Positions 1 through 9,187 of a stretch of 43,018 bases of DNA are shown one piece after another. The position numbers were made by a program, and so were the translations under genes. Origin of the DNA: an uncultured Pelagibacteraceae bacterium. Its GTDB lineage: Bacteria; Pseudomonadota; Alphaproteobacteria; Pelagibacterales; Pelagibacteraceae. The notes beneath the pieces were generated by a model. That model had not been told where the DNA came from and did no database searches. It was given only the letters and a program-made list of their open reading frames with translations. The first letter of the stretch is position 1; each line of letters starts with the position of its first letter. The stretch is taken from assembly GCA_902554795.1 (NCBI GenBank), contig CACDQB010000004.1, positions 1 to 43,018 of the forward strand, read 5' to 3'.

Positions 1-703
1 TTGAATAAACGTTCTGAACATCGTCATCTTCCTCAAGAGTTTCTAAGAAATCTACAACATTATCTTTATTTTCTTTATTTACCAAAACACTATTTAATGG
101 GACCCATTCAATTTCTGTAGAAATAAAATTCTCAACAATTTTCTCAAGATTTTTTTTTACATTATATATTTCGCTCATTTGACACTGGACCTCATGATAA
201 TCCTCATAAGAAAAACATTCATCAGCTCCTGACTCAATCGCTAAATCTAAAATTTTTTCATCAGATATCTCTTTTTTATCAATTTTGATTATACCCAATT
301 GCTGAAAATTGTGAGATGCTGAGCCTTGAGTTCCTAAACTCCCACCACTTTTTTGAAAAATAGTTCTAATATTTGATGCGGTCCTATTTTTGTTATCTGT
401 TAAAGTTTCAACTATAACAGCAATCTTTTCTGGTCCAAACCCCTCGTATCTTAAATTTTCAAAATTTGCTCCTGTAGCTGCAGAAGATTTATCTATTGCT
501 CTTTCAATATTATCTTTAGGCATATTTGCAGATCTAGCAGCCTGTACTGCAGATCTTAGTCTAGGGTTCATTGCTGGATCTTTGTCACCAAGTTTTGCTG
601 CAACAGTAATCTCTTTAGATAATTTTGAAAATATCTTTGATCTTTGCTTATCAGCCTTACCTTTTTTATGTTTTATTCCTGCCCAATGTGAATGTCCTGC
701 CAT
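1..703 (-). CDS. yebC: YebC/PmpR (TACO1) family protein, C-terminus cut by window edge
   Basis: Reading the minus strand from an ATG at 703 gives an open frame to the window edge, about 234 residues. The N-terminus MAGHSHWAGIKHKKGKAD is the family signature. It is followed by the basic stretch around residues 20-50, ANMPKDNIERAI near residues 60-70, and acidic segments near the visible end. The family is about 245 residues long, so only a few residues are missing. YebC proteins were long annotated as DNA-binding regulators; more recent work links the family to translation of difficult peptide stretches, and the sequence cannot decide between these. Only 5 bases separate its start from the phosphodiesterase gene upstream, so the two are probably co-transcribed. 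Confidence 0.95.
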   Translation of the reverse strand, partial: MAGHSHWAGIKHKKGKADKQRSKIFSKLSKEITVAAKLGDKDPAMNPRLRSAVQAARSANMPKDNIERAIDKSSAATGANFENLRYEGFGPEKIAVIVETLTDNKNRTASNIRTIFQKSGGSLGTQGSASHNFQQLGIIKIDKKEISDEKILDLAIESGADECFSYEDYHEVQCQMSEIYNVKKNLEKIVENFISTEIEWVPLNSVLVNKENKDNVVDFLETLEEDDDVQNVYS

Positions 704-708
704 GATCT

Positions 709-1512
709 TTAAATATTTTTTAGTTGATTTCCGTATACATAGCTTTTGATGTCTATTGCTAAACCTGTTTTTATATCACAATCTACTATAACACCACACA
801 AAGTAGCATCTCCAGTAGCGGGAAAGTGTTTCACTGAATTCTTTTTTAAAAATCTATTCAAGGAATTTTCTTTGTTCATTCCAATCACTGAATCATAATC
901 TCCACACATACCTGCATCGGTTTGATATCCAGTGCCATTATTAAGTATTCTGGCATCATTTGTTGGAATATGAGTATGGGTTCCAACCACGAGAGTTGCC
1001 TTTCCATCAAATAGATGTCCTATAGCATTTTTTTCGCTAGTAATTTCACCATGGAAATCAACTACAAGTAAATCAAAATCCTTTTTCATTTCATTTTCTT
1101 TTAAAAATTTTTGAGAAGCTTCAAAAACATCTTCACACTTTTTCATAAAAACATTGCCCATCAAATTAAGAACTCCAATTTTTATATCATTCTTTGTTTT
1201 GTAAATCTGAAATCCTTTTCCTGGTGCAGGTTCAAATAAATTTTTAGGTCTTAATAATCTTTCCTCTTTATCAATAAATTCCATAATTTCTTTTTGATCC
1301 CAAACATGATTGCCAGTTGTGATAACATCAACTCCACAATTAAAAAAATCCTTACATATTTCTTTAGTTAGCCCCACACCTTGAACTGCTGCATTTTCAC
1401 CGTTTACTATTACAAAATCGATTTTGTTTTTATCAATTTCATTTAATAAATTACTTGTTAATTTAGAACATCCTGAAATTCCAACAACATCTCCTAAAAA
1501 TAAAATTCTCAT
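709..1512 (-). CDS. YmdB/TIGR00282-type metallophosphoesterase
   Basis: 267 residues, normal for this family of calcineurin-like phosphodiesterases; the Bacillus YmdB member hydrolyses 2',3'- and 3',5'-cyclic nucleotides. Metal-binding motifs are visible in order: LGDVVG (D8), NGENAA (E39, N40), TTGNHVWD (N68, H69), VDFHGE near residue 152 and GTHTHIPT near residue 177. There is no signal peptide, so it is cytoplasmic. Its ATG overlaps the last 4 bases of the fthC gene (1509-1512), suggesting translational coupling. The physiological substrate in alphaproteobacteria is not known to me. Confidence 0.92.
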   Translation of the reverse strand: MRILFLGDVVGISGCSKLTSNLLNEIDKNKIDFVIVNGENAAVQGVGLTKEICKDFFNCGVDVITTGNHVWDQKEIMEFIDKEERLLRPKNLFEPAPGKGFQIYKTKNDIKIGVLNLMGNVFMKKCEDVFEASQKFLKENEMKKDFDLLVVDFHGEITSEKNAIGHLFDGKATLVVGTHTHIPTNDARILNNGTGYQTDAGMCGDYDSVIGMNKENSLNRFLKKNSVKHFPATGDATLCGVIVDCDIKTGLAIDIKSYVYGNQLKNI

Positions 1513-2054
1513 TGTATAATTTTTTTCTCAGTTATTATTAAATCAAGTTTCTTATCATGCTTGTTGATAGGTATTTTTTTTATCTCCTGGTATGAAAATC
1601 CTAATCCAATTTTAAATATTTTTTTAATTTTAGATACTTTTTCTAAATAACGATCATAAAATCCTCCACCATAGCCTAATCTATTCAAATCATCATCATA
1701 AGCTACTAAAGGAACAAATATTATGTCTGGGTAAATTTTCTTTCCTAAAGTTGGCTCAGCAATTCCATACTTATTAATTTTTAAAGGATCTTTATTTGTC
1801 CATTCAAAAAAATCCATTTGGTTATTTTCTCTAATTATTGGTAGGGAAATATTTGCCTTTTTGTTTCTTAAAAAATAAAGCATATCCAAATCATCAATCT
1901 CATGATTACAAGGGTAATATCCTCCTACATTTTTGAAATTAATTTTATTTTTTTTTAAAAATCGATAAATTCTTTCAGGATTGAGGCTAAGTTTTTTATT
2001 CGAATTTTTTTTTCTAAGATTTAAAATTTTACTTCTTAGCTTAGATTTACTCAC
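1509..2054 (-). CDS. fthC: 5-formyltetrahydrofolate cyclo-ligase
   Basis: 181 residues, typical for the family. It converts 5-formyl-THF to 5,10-methenyl-THF with ATP, recycling folate in the cytoplasm. The signature LGYGGGFYDRYL is at residues 126-137, and the basic N-terminus (SKSKLRSKILNLRKK) matches the ATP-binding start of the family. It lies 4 bases downstream of zapA. The zapA-fthC pairing is common in proteobacteria; in gammaproteobacteria the 6S RNA gene often lies between or near them, but there is no room for it here. Confidence 0.93.
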   Translation of the reverse strand: MSKSKLRSKILNLRKKNSNKKLSLNPERIYRFLKKNKINFKNVGGYYPCNHEIDDLDMLYFLRNKKANISLPIIRENNQMDFFEWTNKDPLKINKYGIAEPTLGKKIYPDIIFVPLVAYDDDLNRLGYGGGFYDRYLEKVSKIKKIFKIGLGFSYQEIKKIPINKHDKKLDLIITEKKIIQ

Positions 2055-2058
2055 AGAC

Positions 2059-2505
2059 CTACTTTGAAATGTTTTCTAATTTTGCTTTTTTTACAAAATT
2101 TGATATTTGATCAGCAGCTTCATCAATTAAATTTTCGTATTTTTTTTGATTATCGTCAATTTCTTGTTTTAAATTTTCATGATCAAGATTTAGTTTTTCA
2201 ATTTCAGATTCTTTTGTGTCCCTATAATCGTAAATTAGAGATTTTAGTTCTTTAAATTTTTTTGATAGATCATTTAATTCTTCTTTTTTTTGATCTACTT
2301 TTTTCTTAGTTTCGTAATATTCATCCATTATTTTTACAGCTGTAATTAATAATAATTTATTTTCACCTAGATTTCCCAAATCATTTTTTAAATTATTAAA
2401 CTTTTTGTTAATCTGAATTAACAATTCTTCTAAGTGCTCCTCTTGTCCATCTTCGCAAGCGAGCAAAAACTCTTTATTGTTAAATTTTATACTTACATTT
2501 GCCAT
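2059..2505 (-). CDS. zapA: Cell division protein ZapA-like
   Basis: 148 residues. The first about 65 residues form the ZapA domain: a short beta segment (NVSIKFNNKEFLLAC), then EEHLEELLIQINKKF and the helix carrying GENKLLLITAVKIMDEYYE. The rest is a charged coiled coil (about 66-140), longer than in E. coli ZapA (109 residues). ZapA bundles FtsZ at the division ring. Its start overlaps the end of the upstream coiled-coil gene by 13 bases, and it precedes fthC by 4. The start is chosen because MANVSIKF matches the family N-terminus. Confidence 0.88.
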   Translation of the reverse strand: MANVSIKFNNKEFLLACEDGQEEHLEELLIQINKKFNNLKNDLGNLGENKLLLITAVKIMDEYYETKKKVDQKKEELNDLSKKFKELKSLIYDYRDTKESEIEKLNLDHENLKQEIDDNQKKYENLIDEAADQISNFVKKAKLENISK

Positions 2506-2816
2506 TTATCTATTTCATCCAATAGTGTGTCAGTTTCTTGATTAAGTTCGTCAATTTTTTCAGAAAATTCAATTTGTTTTCTTTCTTCCAACTTTTCTTT
2601 ATTTTTTAAATCCTCAAGTTTTTTTGATAAATTTTCATGTTCCTCGAGTAACGTTTTATATTTTTCCTCAATCTGTGTTTTTTCAATTTCTAATTGATTT
2701 TGTTTTGTGCTTAAATTTTCGATATTTTTTTGTAATTCAGGATTTGTTAGATCTAAATTTTTTAATTCCTCTAATGCAATATTTAATTTTTTTTCTTTTT
2801 CGTTTATAGAATTCAT
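2493..2816 (-). CDS. Small coiled-coil protein, DUF4164-like
   Basis: 107 residues, almost entirely predicted coiled coil with heptad-like Leu/Ile spacing and many Lys/Glu. It has no catalytic motif, signal peptide or membrane segment. In alphaproteobacteria a DUF4164 protein commonly sits between tkt and zapA, which is its position here; the name rests on that synteny plus size and character more than on residue motifs. It overlaps zapA by 13 bases, so a division-related accessory role is a reasonable inference, not shown. The 53 bases between it and divergent tkt must hold both promoters; I see no clear consensus there. Confidence 0.7.
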   Translation of the reverse strand: MNSINEKEKKLNIALEELKNLDLTNPELQKNIENLSTKQNQLEIEKTQIEEKYKTLLEEHENLSKKLEDLKNKEKLEERKQIEFSEKIDELNQETDTLLDEIDKWQM

Positions 2817-2869
2817 ATATATATGTTTATATTATTAAATAGATTCTTCTTAGTCTAGTCAGGATAATT

Positions 2870-4828
2870 TTGAGCAAACTACACAATGATTTAGCTAATT
2901 GCATCAGATTTTTATCAATTGATGCCGTTCAAAAAGCAAATTCAGGTCACCCAGGAATGCCAATGGGTATGGCAGATGTTGCAACAGTGTTGTTCAAAAA
3001 TTTTTTAAGATTTAATCCAAAGAATCCAGATTGGTTAAATAGAGATAGATTTGTTTTGTCTGCTGGTCATGGTTCTATGCTTTTATATTCTTTGCTTTAC
3101 CTAACGGGATATAAAAGCATATCAATAAATAATATCAAAAAATTTAGGCAGCTTAATTCTATTTGTGCTGGACATCCTGAGTATCATCCGCAAACAGGTA
3201 TTGAAACTACAACGGGTCCTCTTGGACAAGGTATATCTAATGCAGTTGGTTTTGCAATAGCTGAAGAAATTTTAAAAAATAAATTAGGTAAAGATTTAAT
3301 TAATCACAAAACTTATGTTTTAGCTGGAGATGGATGCTTAATGGAAGGAATAAGTCATGAAGCGATGAGTTTAGCGGGACATTTAAAACTTAAAAATTTA
3401 GTTATGCTATTTGATAACAATTCAATTTCAATTGATGGTCCAACAAATCTCGCGGTTTCAGATAATTTTAAAAAAAGATTTGAGGGATATGGTTGGGATT
3501 ATATTTCTATCAACGGTCATAATGAAAAAGAAATTTTTAAAGCACTAAAAAAAGTTCAAAAAGCTAAAAAACCTACTGTGATTTCTTGTAAAACTAAGAT
3601 TGGATATGGTTCACCGAATAAATCAGGGAAAGCATCGTCCCATGGAAGTCCATTGGGAGTAGATGAAATCAAGCTTGTAAGAAAAGCCTTAAATTGGAAA
3701 ACCAAACCTTTTGATATCCCAAATAAAATTTTAAATGAATGGAGAAAAATTGGCCTTAGAGGTGAAATTTTAGAAAAAAAATGGAACAAAGTATTAAAAA
3801 GAAAAAAAATAAAATTTAATCAAACTTTAAAAAATAACTTTACCACAGTGCTTAAGAAAGAAAAAGAGAATGCAATAAATGAGCCAAAAAGTTTAGCTAC
3901 TAGAAAATGTTCAGAAATGACATTGAACGCACTAACAAAACAAAAAAATAATTTGATTGGTGGCTCTGCAGATTTAGCGGGATCAAATAATACAAAAACT
4001 AAAAACCATAAAATAATTAAACCTGGAGATTTTGCTGGTGACTATATTCACTACGGAGTGAGAGAACATGCAATGAGTGGGGTTATGAATGGTATCGCAC
4101 TTCACAGTAATCTAATTCCCTATGGAGGTACTTTTTTAATATTTTCTGATTATTGCAAACCTTCGATCAGATTGTCTGCCTTAATGAAAAAAAGAGTCAT
4201 TTATGTAATGACTCATGACTCTATTGGGCTCGGAGAAGATGGCCCTACCCATCAACCTATAGAACAGCTTTCGGGCTTACGTGCTATACCTAACCTAAAT
4301 GTATTCAGACCTGCAGACAGAATTGAAACTATCGAGTGTTGGGAACATGCATTAAAAAGCCCAAAAACACCTAGCGTTCTATCTTTAACAAGACAAAACT
4401 TAAATCCAGTAAGAAAAACATACCCAAATAAAAACTTATGCTCATTAGGTGCTTATGAAGTTTTAAGAACAAATAAAAAAATTAATCTAACAATATTAGC
4501 TAGTGGATCTGAAGTTAATCTAGCGTTGGAGGTTAGCCATAAATTAGCCAAAGATAAAATATATTCCAAAGTGATATCAATGCCTTGCATGGAACTTTTT
4601 GAATTACAATCAAAATCCTATAAAAATAAAATTTTAGAGGAAACAAAATTTAAAATATCCATTGAAGCTGGATCCAGCGATTGTTGGAAAAAATATGTAG
4701 GTGATAACGGTATTGCTTTTGGAATTGATGAATTCGGAAAAAGTGCACCCTACAAAGATATTTATAAATATTTTGGACTAGAGAGTACAAACATTAAAAG
4801 TATCACTAAAAAATTATTAAATAAATAA
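2870..4828 (+). CDS. tkt: Transketolase
   Basis: 652 residues. A thiamine-diphosphate enzyme that moves two-carbon units between ketoses and aldoses in the pentose phosphate pathway. Visible: substrate-binding SGHPGMPMG (H27), SAGHGS (H67), GPLGQG (116-121), the ThDP motif GDGCLMEG (153-160) and the catalytic-type glutamate in YGVREHAMSG (E399). The start is TTG at 2870, because SKLHNDLANCIRFLSIDA is the expected family N-terminus and the first in-frame ATG (residue 30) would remove the conserved HPG region. A weak AGGA lies at 2860-2864. It leads a four-gene carbon block; gap starts 1 base after its stop. Confidence 0.97.
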   Translation: MSKLHNDLANCIRFLSIDAVQKANSGHPGMPMGMADVATVLFKNFLRFNPKNPDWLNRDRFVLSAGHGSMLLYSLLYLTGYKSISINNIKKFRQLNSICAGHPEYHPQTGIETTTGPLGQGISNAVGFAIAEEILKNKLGKDLINHKTYVLAGDGCLMEGISHEAMSLAGHLKLKNLVMLFDNNSISIDGPTNLAVSDNFKKRFEGYGWDYISINGHNEKEIFKALKKVQKAKKPTVISCKTKIGYGSPNKSGKASSHGSPLGVDEIKLVRKALNWKTKPFDIPNKILNEWRKIGLRGEILEKKWNKVLKRKKIKFNQTLKNNFTTVLKKEKENAINEPKSLATRKCSEMTLNALTKQKNNLIGGSADLAGSNNTKTKNHKIIKPGDFAGDYIHYGVREHAMSGVMNGIALHSNLIPYGGTFLIFSDYCKPSIRLSALMKKRVIYVMTHDSIGLGEDGPTHQPIEQLSGLRAIPNLNVFRPADRIETIECWEHALKSPKTPSVLSLTRQNLNPVRKTYPNKNLCSLGAYEVLRTNKKINLTILASGSEVNLALEVSHKLAKDKIYSKVISMPCMELFELQSKSYKNKILEETKFKISIEAGSSDCWKKYVGDNGIAFGIDEFGKSAPYKDIYKYFGLESTNIKSITKKLLNK

Positions 4829-4829
4829 T

Positions 4830-5837
4830 ATGACAATTAAAATTGGAATTAATGGAATGGGACGGATTGGTCGTATGGTTGTTAGATCGATTGTCGAAAG
4901 TAAAAATAAAAATTTAAAAATTAATCATATAAACAACAGGTCAAATTCAGAAACTACATCTAAATTAATCAAATATGATTCTATACATGGAAAATTAAAT
5001 GCTGATTTAGAATATGATCCAAATCATTTAATAATTAATAAAAATAAAATTACATTTTCTCAAGAAACAAAGATTGAAGACATAAATTGGAAAAAACATG
5101 ATGTAGATTATGTTTTTGAATGCACTGGAAAATTTAATTCGAAAGAAAAACTTCTTACTCATATAGAAAATGGCGCAAAAAAAGTGATCGTTTCTGCTCC
5201 ATGTAAAAATGCTGATAAAACAATAGTATTTGGTGTTAATGAAAATATAATTACTAAAGAGGATAAAATAATATCTGCAGCTTCATGCACAACCAATTGT
5301 CTAGCACCAGTGATCAGTGTTCTTGATCAAAATTTTGAAATTGAAAAAGGTTTTATGACTACAATTCATGCATTTACTAGCGATCAGAGAATTTTAGATA
5401 ACTCTCACAAAGATCCCAGAAGAGCGAGATCTGCAAGTCAATCAATCGTTCCTACCTCAACAGGAGCTTCGAAAGCAATAGGAGAAATAATACCAAACCT
5501 AAAAGGGAAACTAGAAGGTGTTGCGATGAGGGTGCCCACTCCTAATGTTTCTCTTGTTGAATTAGTTTTTTGTACAAAAAAAGATATTAACATAAAAAAA
5601 ATTAATGATGCCTTTGAACAAGCATCAAAAAATAAATTAAAAAACATCTTAGAAGTTACTCATGAAAAATTAGTATCTATAGATTTTAATCATCATCCTG
5701 CTTCTGCAATAGTAGATGCTTCTTTAACAAATGTAGTTGGAAGTAATATGGGTAAAATATCAGCCTGGTATGATAATGAGTGGGGCTTTTCAAATAGAAT
5801 GTGTGATATCGCTGAAACTTTGCATAAAATCTCTTAA
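4830..5837 (+). CDS. gap: Type I glyceraldehyde-3-phosphate dehydrogenase
   Basis: 335 residues, full length. It interconverts glyceraldehyde-3-phosphate and 1,3-bisphosphoglycerate. NINGMGRIGR at the N-terminus (residues 7-15 region) binds the dinucleotide; the catalytic Cys153 is in SAASCTTNC and His180 follows in TTIHAFT. At residues 34-38, where NAD-specific enzymes have a conserved Asp (IND), this one reads INNRS, followed by SETTSKLIKYDSIHG. This resembles NADP-tolerant GapB/Gap2 forms and may point to gluconeogenic use; that is an inference from the motif. It lies between tkt and pgk with 1-base spacing or overlap on each side, so the block is almost certainly one operon. Confidence 0.97.
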   Translation: MTIKIGINGMGRIGRMVVRSIVESKNKNLKINHINNRSNSETTSKLIKYDSIHGKLNADLEYDPNHLIINKNKITFSQETKIEDINWKKHDVDYVFECTGKFNSKEKLLTHIENGAKKVIVSAPCKNADKTIVFGVNENIITKEDKIISAASCTTNCLAPVISVLDQNFEIEKGFMTTIHAFTSDQRILDNSHKDPRRARSASQSIVPTSTGASKAIGEIIPNLKGKLEGVAMRVPTPNVSLVELVFCTKKDINIKKINDAFEQASKNKLKNILEVTHEKLVSIDFNHHPASAIVDASLTNVVGSNMGKISAWYDNEWGFSNRMCDIAETLHKIS

Positions 5838-7015
5838 TGAGAAGTATTATAAACGAAAAAAATCTAAAGAATAAAAAAATATTATTAAGACTAGATTTAA
5901 ATGTCCCTTTGGAAAGAGGCAAGATAACAGACACCACAAGAATCGATAAAATTCTTCCTACATTAAATTTTTTGATTAAAGAAAATACTAAAATTATAAT
6001 TTTATCTCATGTTGGAAGACCAAAAGGAAAAGTTGTTAAAGAGCTCTCCCTAAAACCAATTTGTGAAGAATTGCAAAATAAGTTAAGAAAAAAAATAAAA
6101 TTTATTACTGAAAATATTAAAGAAATAAAAAATAAAAATTTTTTCAATGACTATGATGAAGATATTTTTATTTTAGAAAATATTAGATTTTATTCTGAGG
6201 AAGAACAAAATGACAATAAGTTTGCTGAAATGCTATCAAATCTAGGAGATATATATGTAAATGATGCTTTCTCTTGTTCGCATAGAGCTCATGCCTCAGT
6301 TTATGAAATTCCAAAATTCTTACCCTCGTTTTCTGGGTTGCAGCTAGACTTAGAGGTGAATGCGCTTAATAAAATAACTTCTGAAATTATCAGACCAATT
6401 ACTTGTATTATTGGGGGGTCTAAAATTTCAACTAAGATTAATGTTATTAAAAATTTAATTCCTAAATTTGATAATATTATAATTGTTGGGGGTATGGCTA
6501 ATAATTTTATAGAATATTTCGGAAATAATGTTGGAAAATCTATTAAAGAAAAAAATTGTGATAAAATAGTCGAAGAAATTATCTCTCTTTCAAAAAAAGA
6601 AAAATGTAAAATAATTTACCCAGAAGATGTGATTGTATCTAATGATTTAAATGGATCTCCTCAAAAGAAAGAATTGAACGAAATATTATTTGATGAAATG
6701 ATATTAGATATTGGTCCAAAAACTATAGAAAAAATAACAAAAATTATTGATAACAGCAAAACTATACTTTGGAATGGACCCGCAGGATATTTTGAAAATT
6801 CAAATTTTGCTAATGGAAGTGTTCAAATAGCAAAAAAAATAATTGAAAATAATAAAGCAAACAAAATTTTTTCAGTTGTTGGTGGTGGAGATACAGTTTC
6901 TTTATTAAATAATTTAAAGGCAGTTAATGAATTTAATTTTGTTTCAACTGCAGGTGGAGCTTTTTTAGAATATCTTGAAGGTAAAAACCTTCCTGGTATA
7001 ACCGCATTAAATTAA
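5837..7015 (+). CDS. pgk: Phosphoglycerate kinase
   Basis: 392 residues, the normal bacterial length. It transfers phosphate between 1,3-bisphosphoglycerate and ADP. Visible: LRLDLNVPLERG near residue 17-28, SHVGRPKG near 58-65, DAFSCSHRAHAS near 150-160, the GGSKIS hinge region near 194, and nucleotide-binding VVGGGDTVSLL near 355-365. The ATG shares its A with the TAA of gap (TAATG at 5835-5839), a layout for coupled translation. fba starts 1 base after its stop. Confidence 0.97.
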   Translation: MRSIINEKNLKNKKILLRLDLNVPLERGKITDTTRIDKILPTLNFLIKENTKIIILSHVGRPKGKVVKELSLKPICEELQNKLRKKIKFITENIKEIKNKNFFNDYDEDIFILENIRFYSEEEQNDNKFAEMLSNLGDIYVNDAFSCSHRAHASVYEIPKFLPSFSGLQLDLEVNALNKITSEIIRPITCIIGGSKISTKINVIKNLIPKFDNIIIVGGMANNFIEYFGNNVGKSIKEKNCDKIVEEIISLSKKEKCKIIYPEDVIVSNDLNGSPQKKELNEILFDEMILDIGPKTIEKITKIIDNSKTILWNGPAGYFENSNFANGSVQIAKKIIENNKANKIFSVVGGGDTVSLLNNLKAVNEFNFVSTAGGAFLEYLEGKNLPGITALN

Positions 7016-7016
7016 A

Positions 7017-8027
7017 ATGTCTGAATTAAATAAAATTGCACTTAAAATAATTTCCAACGGCAAAGGCATTCTTGCAGCTGATGAAAGCAATGGAACTATG
7101 ACGAAAAGACTTGAAGCAGTAAATGTCAAATCAACGCCAGAAAATAGGCTTTCCTTTAGAGAAATTCTTTTTTCATCAGATGGAATGAAAGATTGTATTG
7201 GTGGTGTTATTCTTTACGATGAAACCATAAATCAAATTTCAAGCACAGGAAAATCAATAACAGATTTAATATCTAGTTCAGGCGCAGTTCCTGGAATTAA
7301 GGTTGATACTGGTGCGAAAGATTTAGCAAATTCCCCTAAAGAAAAAATTACAGAGGGATTAGATGGACTTAGAGATCGATTAAAAAAATATTATGATATT
7401 GGAGCAAGATTTACGAAATGGAGAGGCGTCTATTCTATTGGTGAAAAATATCCAAGCAAACTTGCAATCAGTAGTAATGCTCATGCACTTGCTAGGTACT
7501 CTGCACTAGTTCAAGAAAGTGAAATGGTTCCAATAGTAGAACCTGAGGTATTGATGGATGGAAACCACTCTGCAGAAATTTGTTTAAACAAAACATCAGA
7601 GGTAATTCAAAAGTGTTTTGAGGAACTAATTTTACACAAAGTTGATCTCTCAGGAATAATATTAAAACCAAATATGATTTTGCCTGGCAACCAATCAGAA
7701 AATAAAATTTCTAATGAAGAAGTTTCTATCAAAACATTGGAATGTCTTAAAAATTCTGTACCCAATGAAGTTCCAGGGATTGCTTTTTTATCTGGAGGGC
7801 AATCTGAAATTGAGGCTACAGAAAATTTAAATTTAATAAATAAAAATAACAACACTAATTTTATAATGACCTATTCATATGGAAGAGCTCTTCAACAAAG
7901 TGCTTTGAAAGTTTGGTCTAAAGATATTAAAAATGTAGAGGCAACTCAAAATACTTTTAATCATAGAGCTAAAATGTGTACCTTAGCTGCTCAAGGAAAA
8001 TGGTCGAGCGAACTTGAAAATAAATAA
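7017..8027 (+). CDS. fba: Class I fructose-bisphosphate aldolase
   Basis: 336 residues. This is the Schiff-base (metal-free) aldolase of the eukaryotic type: ILAADESNGTM at 18-28, KWRGVYSIG near 134, and the Schiff-base lysine K217 in GIILKPNMILPG. It condenses or cleaves fructose-1,6-bisphosphate, completing a tkt-gap-pgk-fba set that joins triose phosphates to pentose phosphates. No phosphofructokinase is seen nearby, so gluconeogenic direction is plausible. Its 3' end overlaps the probable TTG start of the thiE-like gene by 14 bases. Confidence 0.95.
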   Translation: MSELNKIALKIISNGKGILAADESNGTMTKRLEAVNVKSTPENRLSFREILFSSDGMKDCIGGVILYDETINQISSTGKSITDLISSSGAVPGIKVDTGAKDLANSPKEKITEGLDGLRDRLKKYYDIGARFTKWRGVYSIGEKYPSKLAISSNAHALARYSALVQESEMVPIVEPEVLMDGNHSAEICLNKTSEVIQKCFEELILHKVDLSGIILKPNMILPGNQSENKISNEEVSIKTLECLKNSVPNEVPGIAFLSGGQSEIEATENLNLINKNNNTNFIMTYSYGRALQQSALKVWSKDIKNVEATQNTFNHRAKMCTLAAQGKWSSELENK

Positions 8028-8629
8028 AAATAAATTTATTTATCTTGTTTCTCCTAACAAAATACCTAATTCTTTCTATAGCAATCTAAAGTTGGTTTTA
8101 AAAACTGGAAAAGTAAGTTTTTTTCAGCTCAGACTTAAAAGTTACTCTCAGAATAAGAAAATAATAATTGGAAAAAAAAATTAAAAATATTTGTAAAAAA
8201 AATAACGTAAAATTTATAATTAATGATGACCCTTTACTTGCTTTAAAACTAGATGCTGATGGTTGTCATCTAGGTCAAAAAGATATGAATATTAAGACTG
8301 CAAAAAAAATACTTGGTAAAAAAATTATAGGAATTACTTGTCATAATTCTTTGAATTTAGCAAAAAAAGCAATTAAAGCTAAAGCTGATTACATTGCCTT
8401 TGGTGCTTTTAATCAATCTAAAACTAAAAAAACTAAGTATGTAGCTTCTGTAAAGATTTTAAATAAAGTTAAAAAACTTACAAAAATACCAACGGTAGCT
8501 ATTGGTGGAATTAATGCTGTTAATTATAAAAATCTATTATTGAATAATGCGAATTTTTTAGCTATCTCAGGCTACATTTGGAAAAATAAAAAATATAAAC
8601 CATTACAAGCTGTAGAAAGATTAAAATGA
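8014..8629 (+). pseudogene. thiE: Thiamine-phosphate synthase/TenI-like gene with +1 frameshift in an A9 run
   Basis: A ThiE/TenI family protein is encoded in two frames. The first (TTG at 8014, stop at 8182-8184) holds the barrel start, FIYLVSPNKIP then SFFQLRLKSYSQNKK, ending at IIIGKKN. The second, open to 8629, continues as KKIKNICKKNN, INDDPLLAL, DGCHLGQKDM, IGITCH, ADYIAFGAF and TVAIGGI. The switch falls in nine A residues at 8172-8180; removing one A joins both into a normal protein of about 205 residues. ThiE couples the pyrimidine and thiazole halves of thiamine. The TTG at 8168 lies just after two in-frame stops and would drop about 50 essential residues, so I do not accept it as the start. 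A sequencing error, true decay or slippage could each explain it. It overlaps efp by 4 bases. Confidence 0.8.
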
Positions 8630-9186
8630 AAATTAATGCTGGAGAAATAAGAGTTGGAATGCTCTTAGAATATAAAAATGACTTATGGCAAGTTTTAAAA
8701 ACCCAACATGTAAAACCAGGAAAAGGTGGTGCATTTGCTCAAGTTGAAATGAAAAGTTTAAACAAAAATACAAAGTTAAATGAAAGATTTAGATCAAGTG
8801 AAACAGTAGAAAAAGCATCATTGGAGGAAATGACTTTCAATTATCTTTATAGTGATGAAACTAATTATTTTTTTATGGATCCAAAAACCTTTGAACAAAT
8901 AGAAATAAAAAAAGAAACTGTAGGTGATAAAGGTAAACTTTTAACTGAAAACTTACAAGTTTCTGTCAGTTTTTATAATGAAAAACCACTATCAATTGAA
9001 TTACCTAACCAAGTTCAGTGTAAAATTGAAACTACTGATGCTGCGCTTAAAGGACAAACTGTGTCATCATCTTACAAACCAGCAACTCTTGATAATGGTT
9101 TAAATATTCAAGTTCCTCCGTTTATAGAAGCGGGTGATGAAATAGTAGTTGATACTAGAAATTTAGAATACATTAAAAAAATCTAA
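8626..9186 (+). CDS. efp: Elongation factor P
   Basis: 186 residues, the usual length. EF-P enters the ribosomal E site and helps form peptide bonds at polyproline stretches. The N-terminal domain carries the modification loop KPGKGGAF, with Lys33 corresponding to the lysine modified in E. coli EF-P. The C-terminal OB domains include KIETTDAALKGQT and VPPFIEAGDEIVVDTR, the family's conserved end. The ATG overlaps the thiE-like stop as ATGA, suggesting coupling to it. No modification enzyme is visible in the window. Confidence 0.97.
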   Translation: MKINAGEIRVGMLLEYKNDLWQVLKTQHVKPGKGGAFAQVEMKSLNKNTKLNERFRSSETVEKASLEEMTFNYLYSDETNYFFMDPKTFEQIEIKKETVGDKGKLLTENLQVSVSFYNEKPLSIELPNQVQCKIETTDAALKGQTVSSSYKPATLDNGLNIQVPPFIEAGDEIVVDTRNLEYIKKI

Positions 9187-9187
9187 A

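Noticed and set aside
390..749. Plus-strand frame of 119 residues over yebC
   Set aside because: Lies opposite the clear yebC coding region; no family features.
2817..2869. Possible 6S RNA near zapA-fthC
   Set aside because: The gap is only 53 bases and zapA-fthC are 4 bases apart; no room for a 6S RNA of about 150-180 nt.
8168..8629. thiE-like gene as an intact 153-residue protein from TTG 8168
   Set aside because: It would lack the first strands of the barrel, which are encoded just upstream in another frame; the frameshift explanation accounts for both parts.
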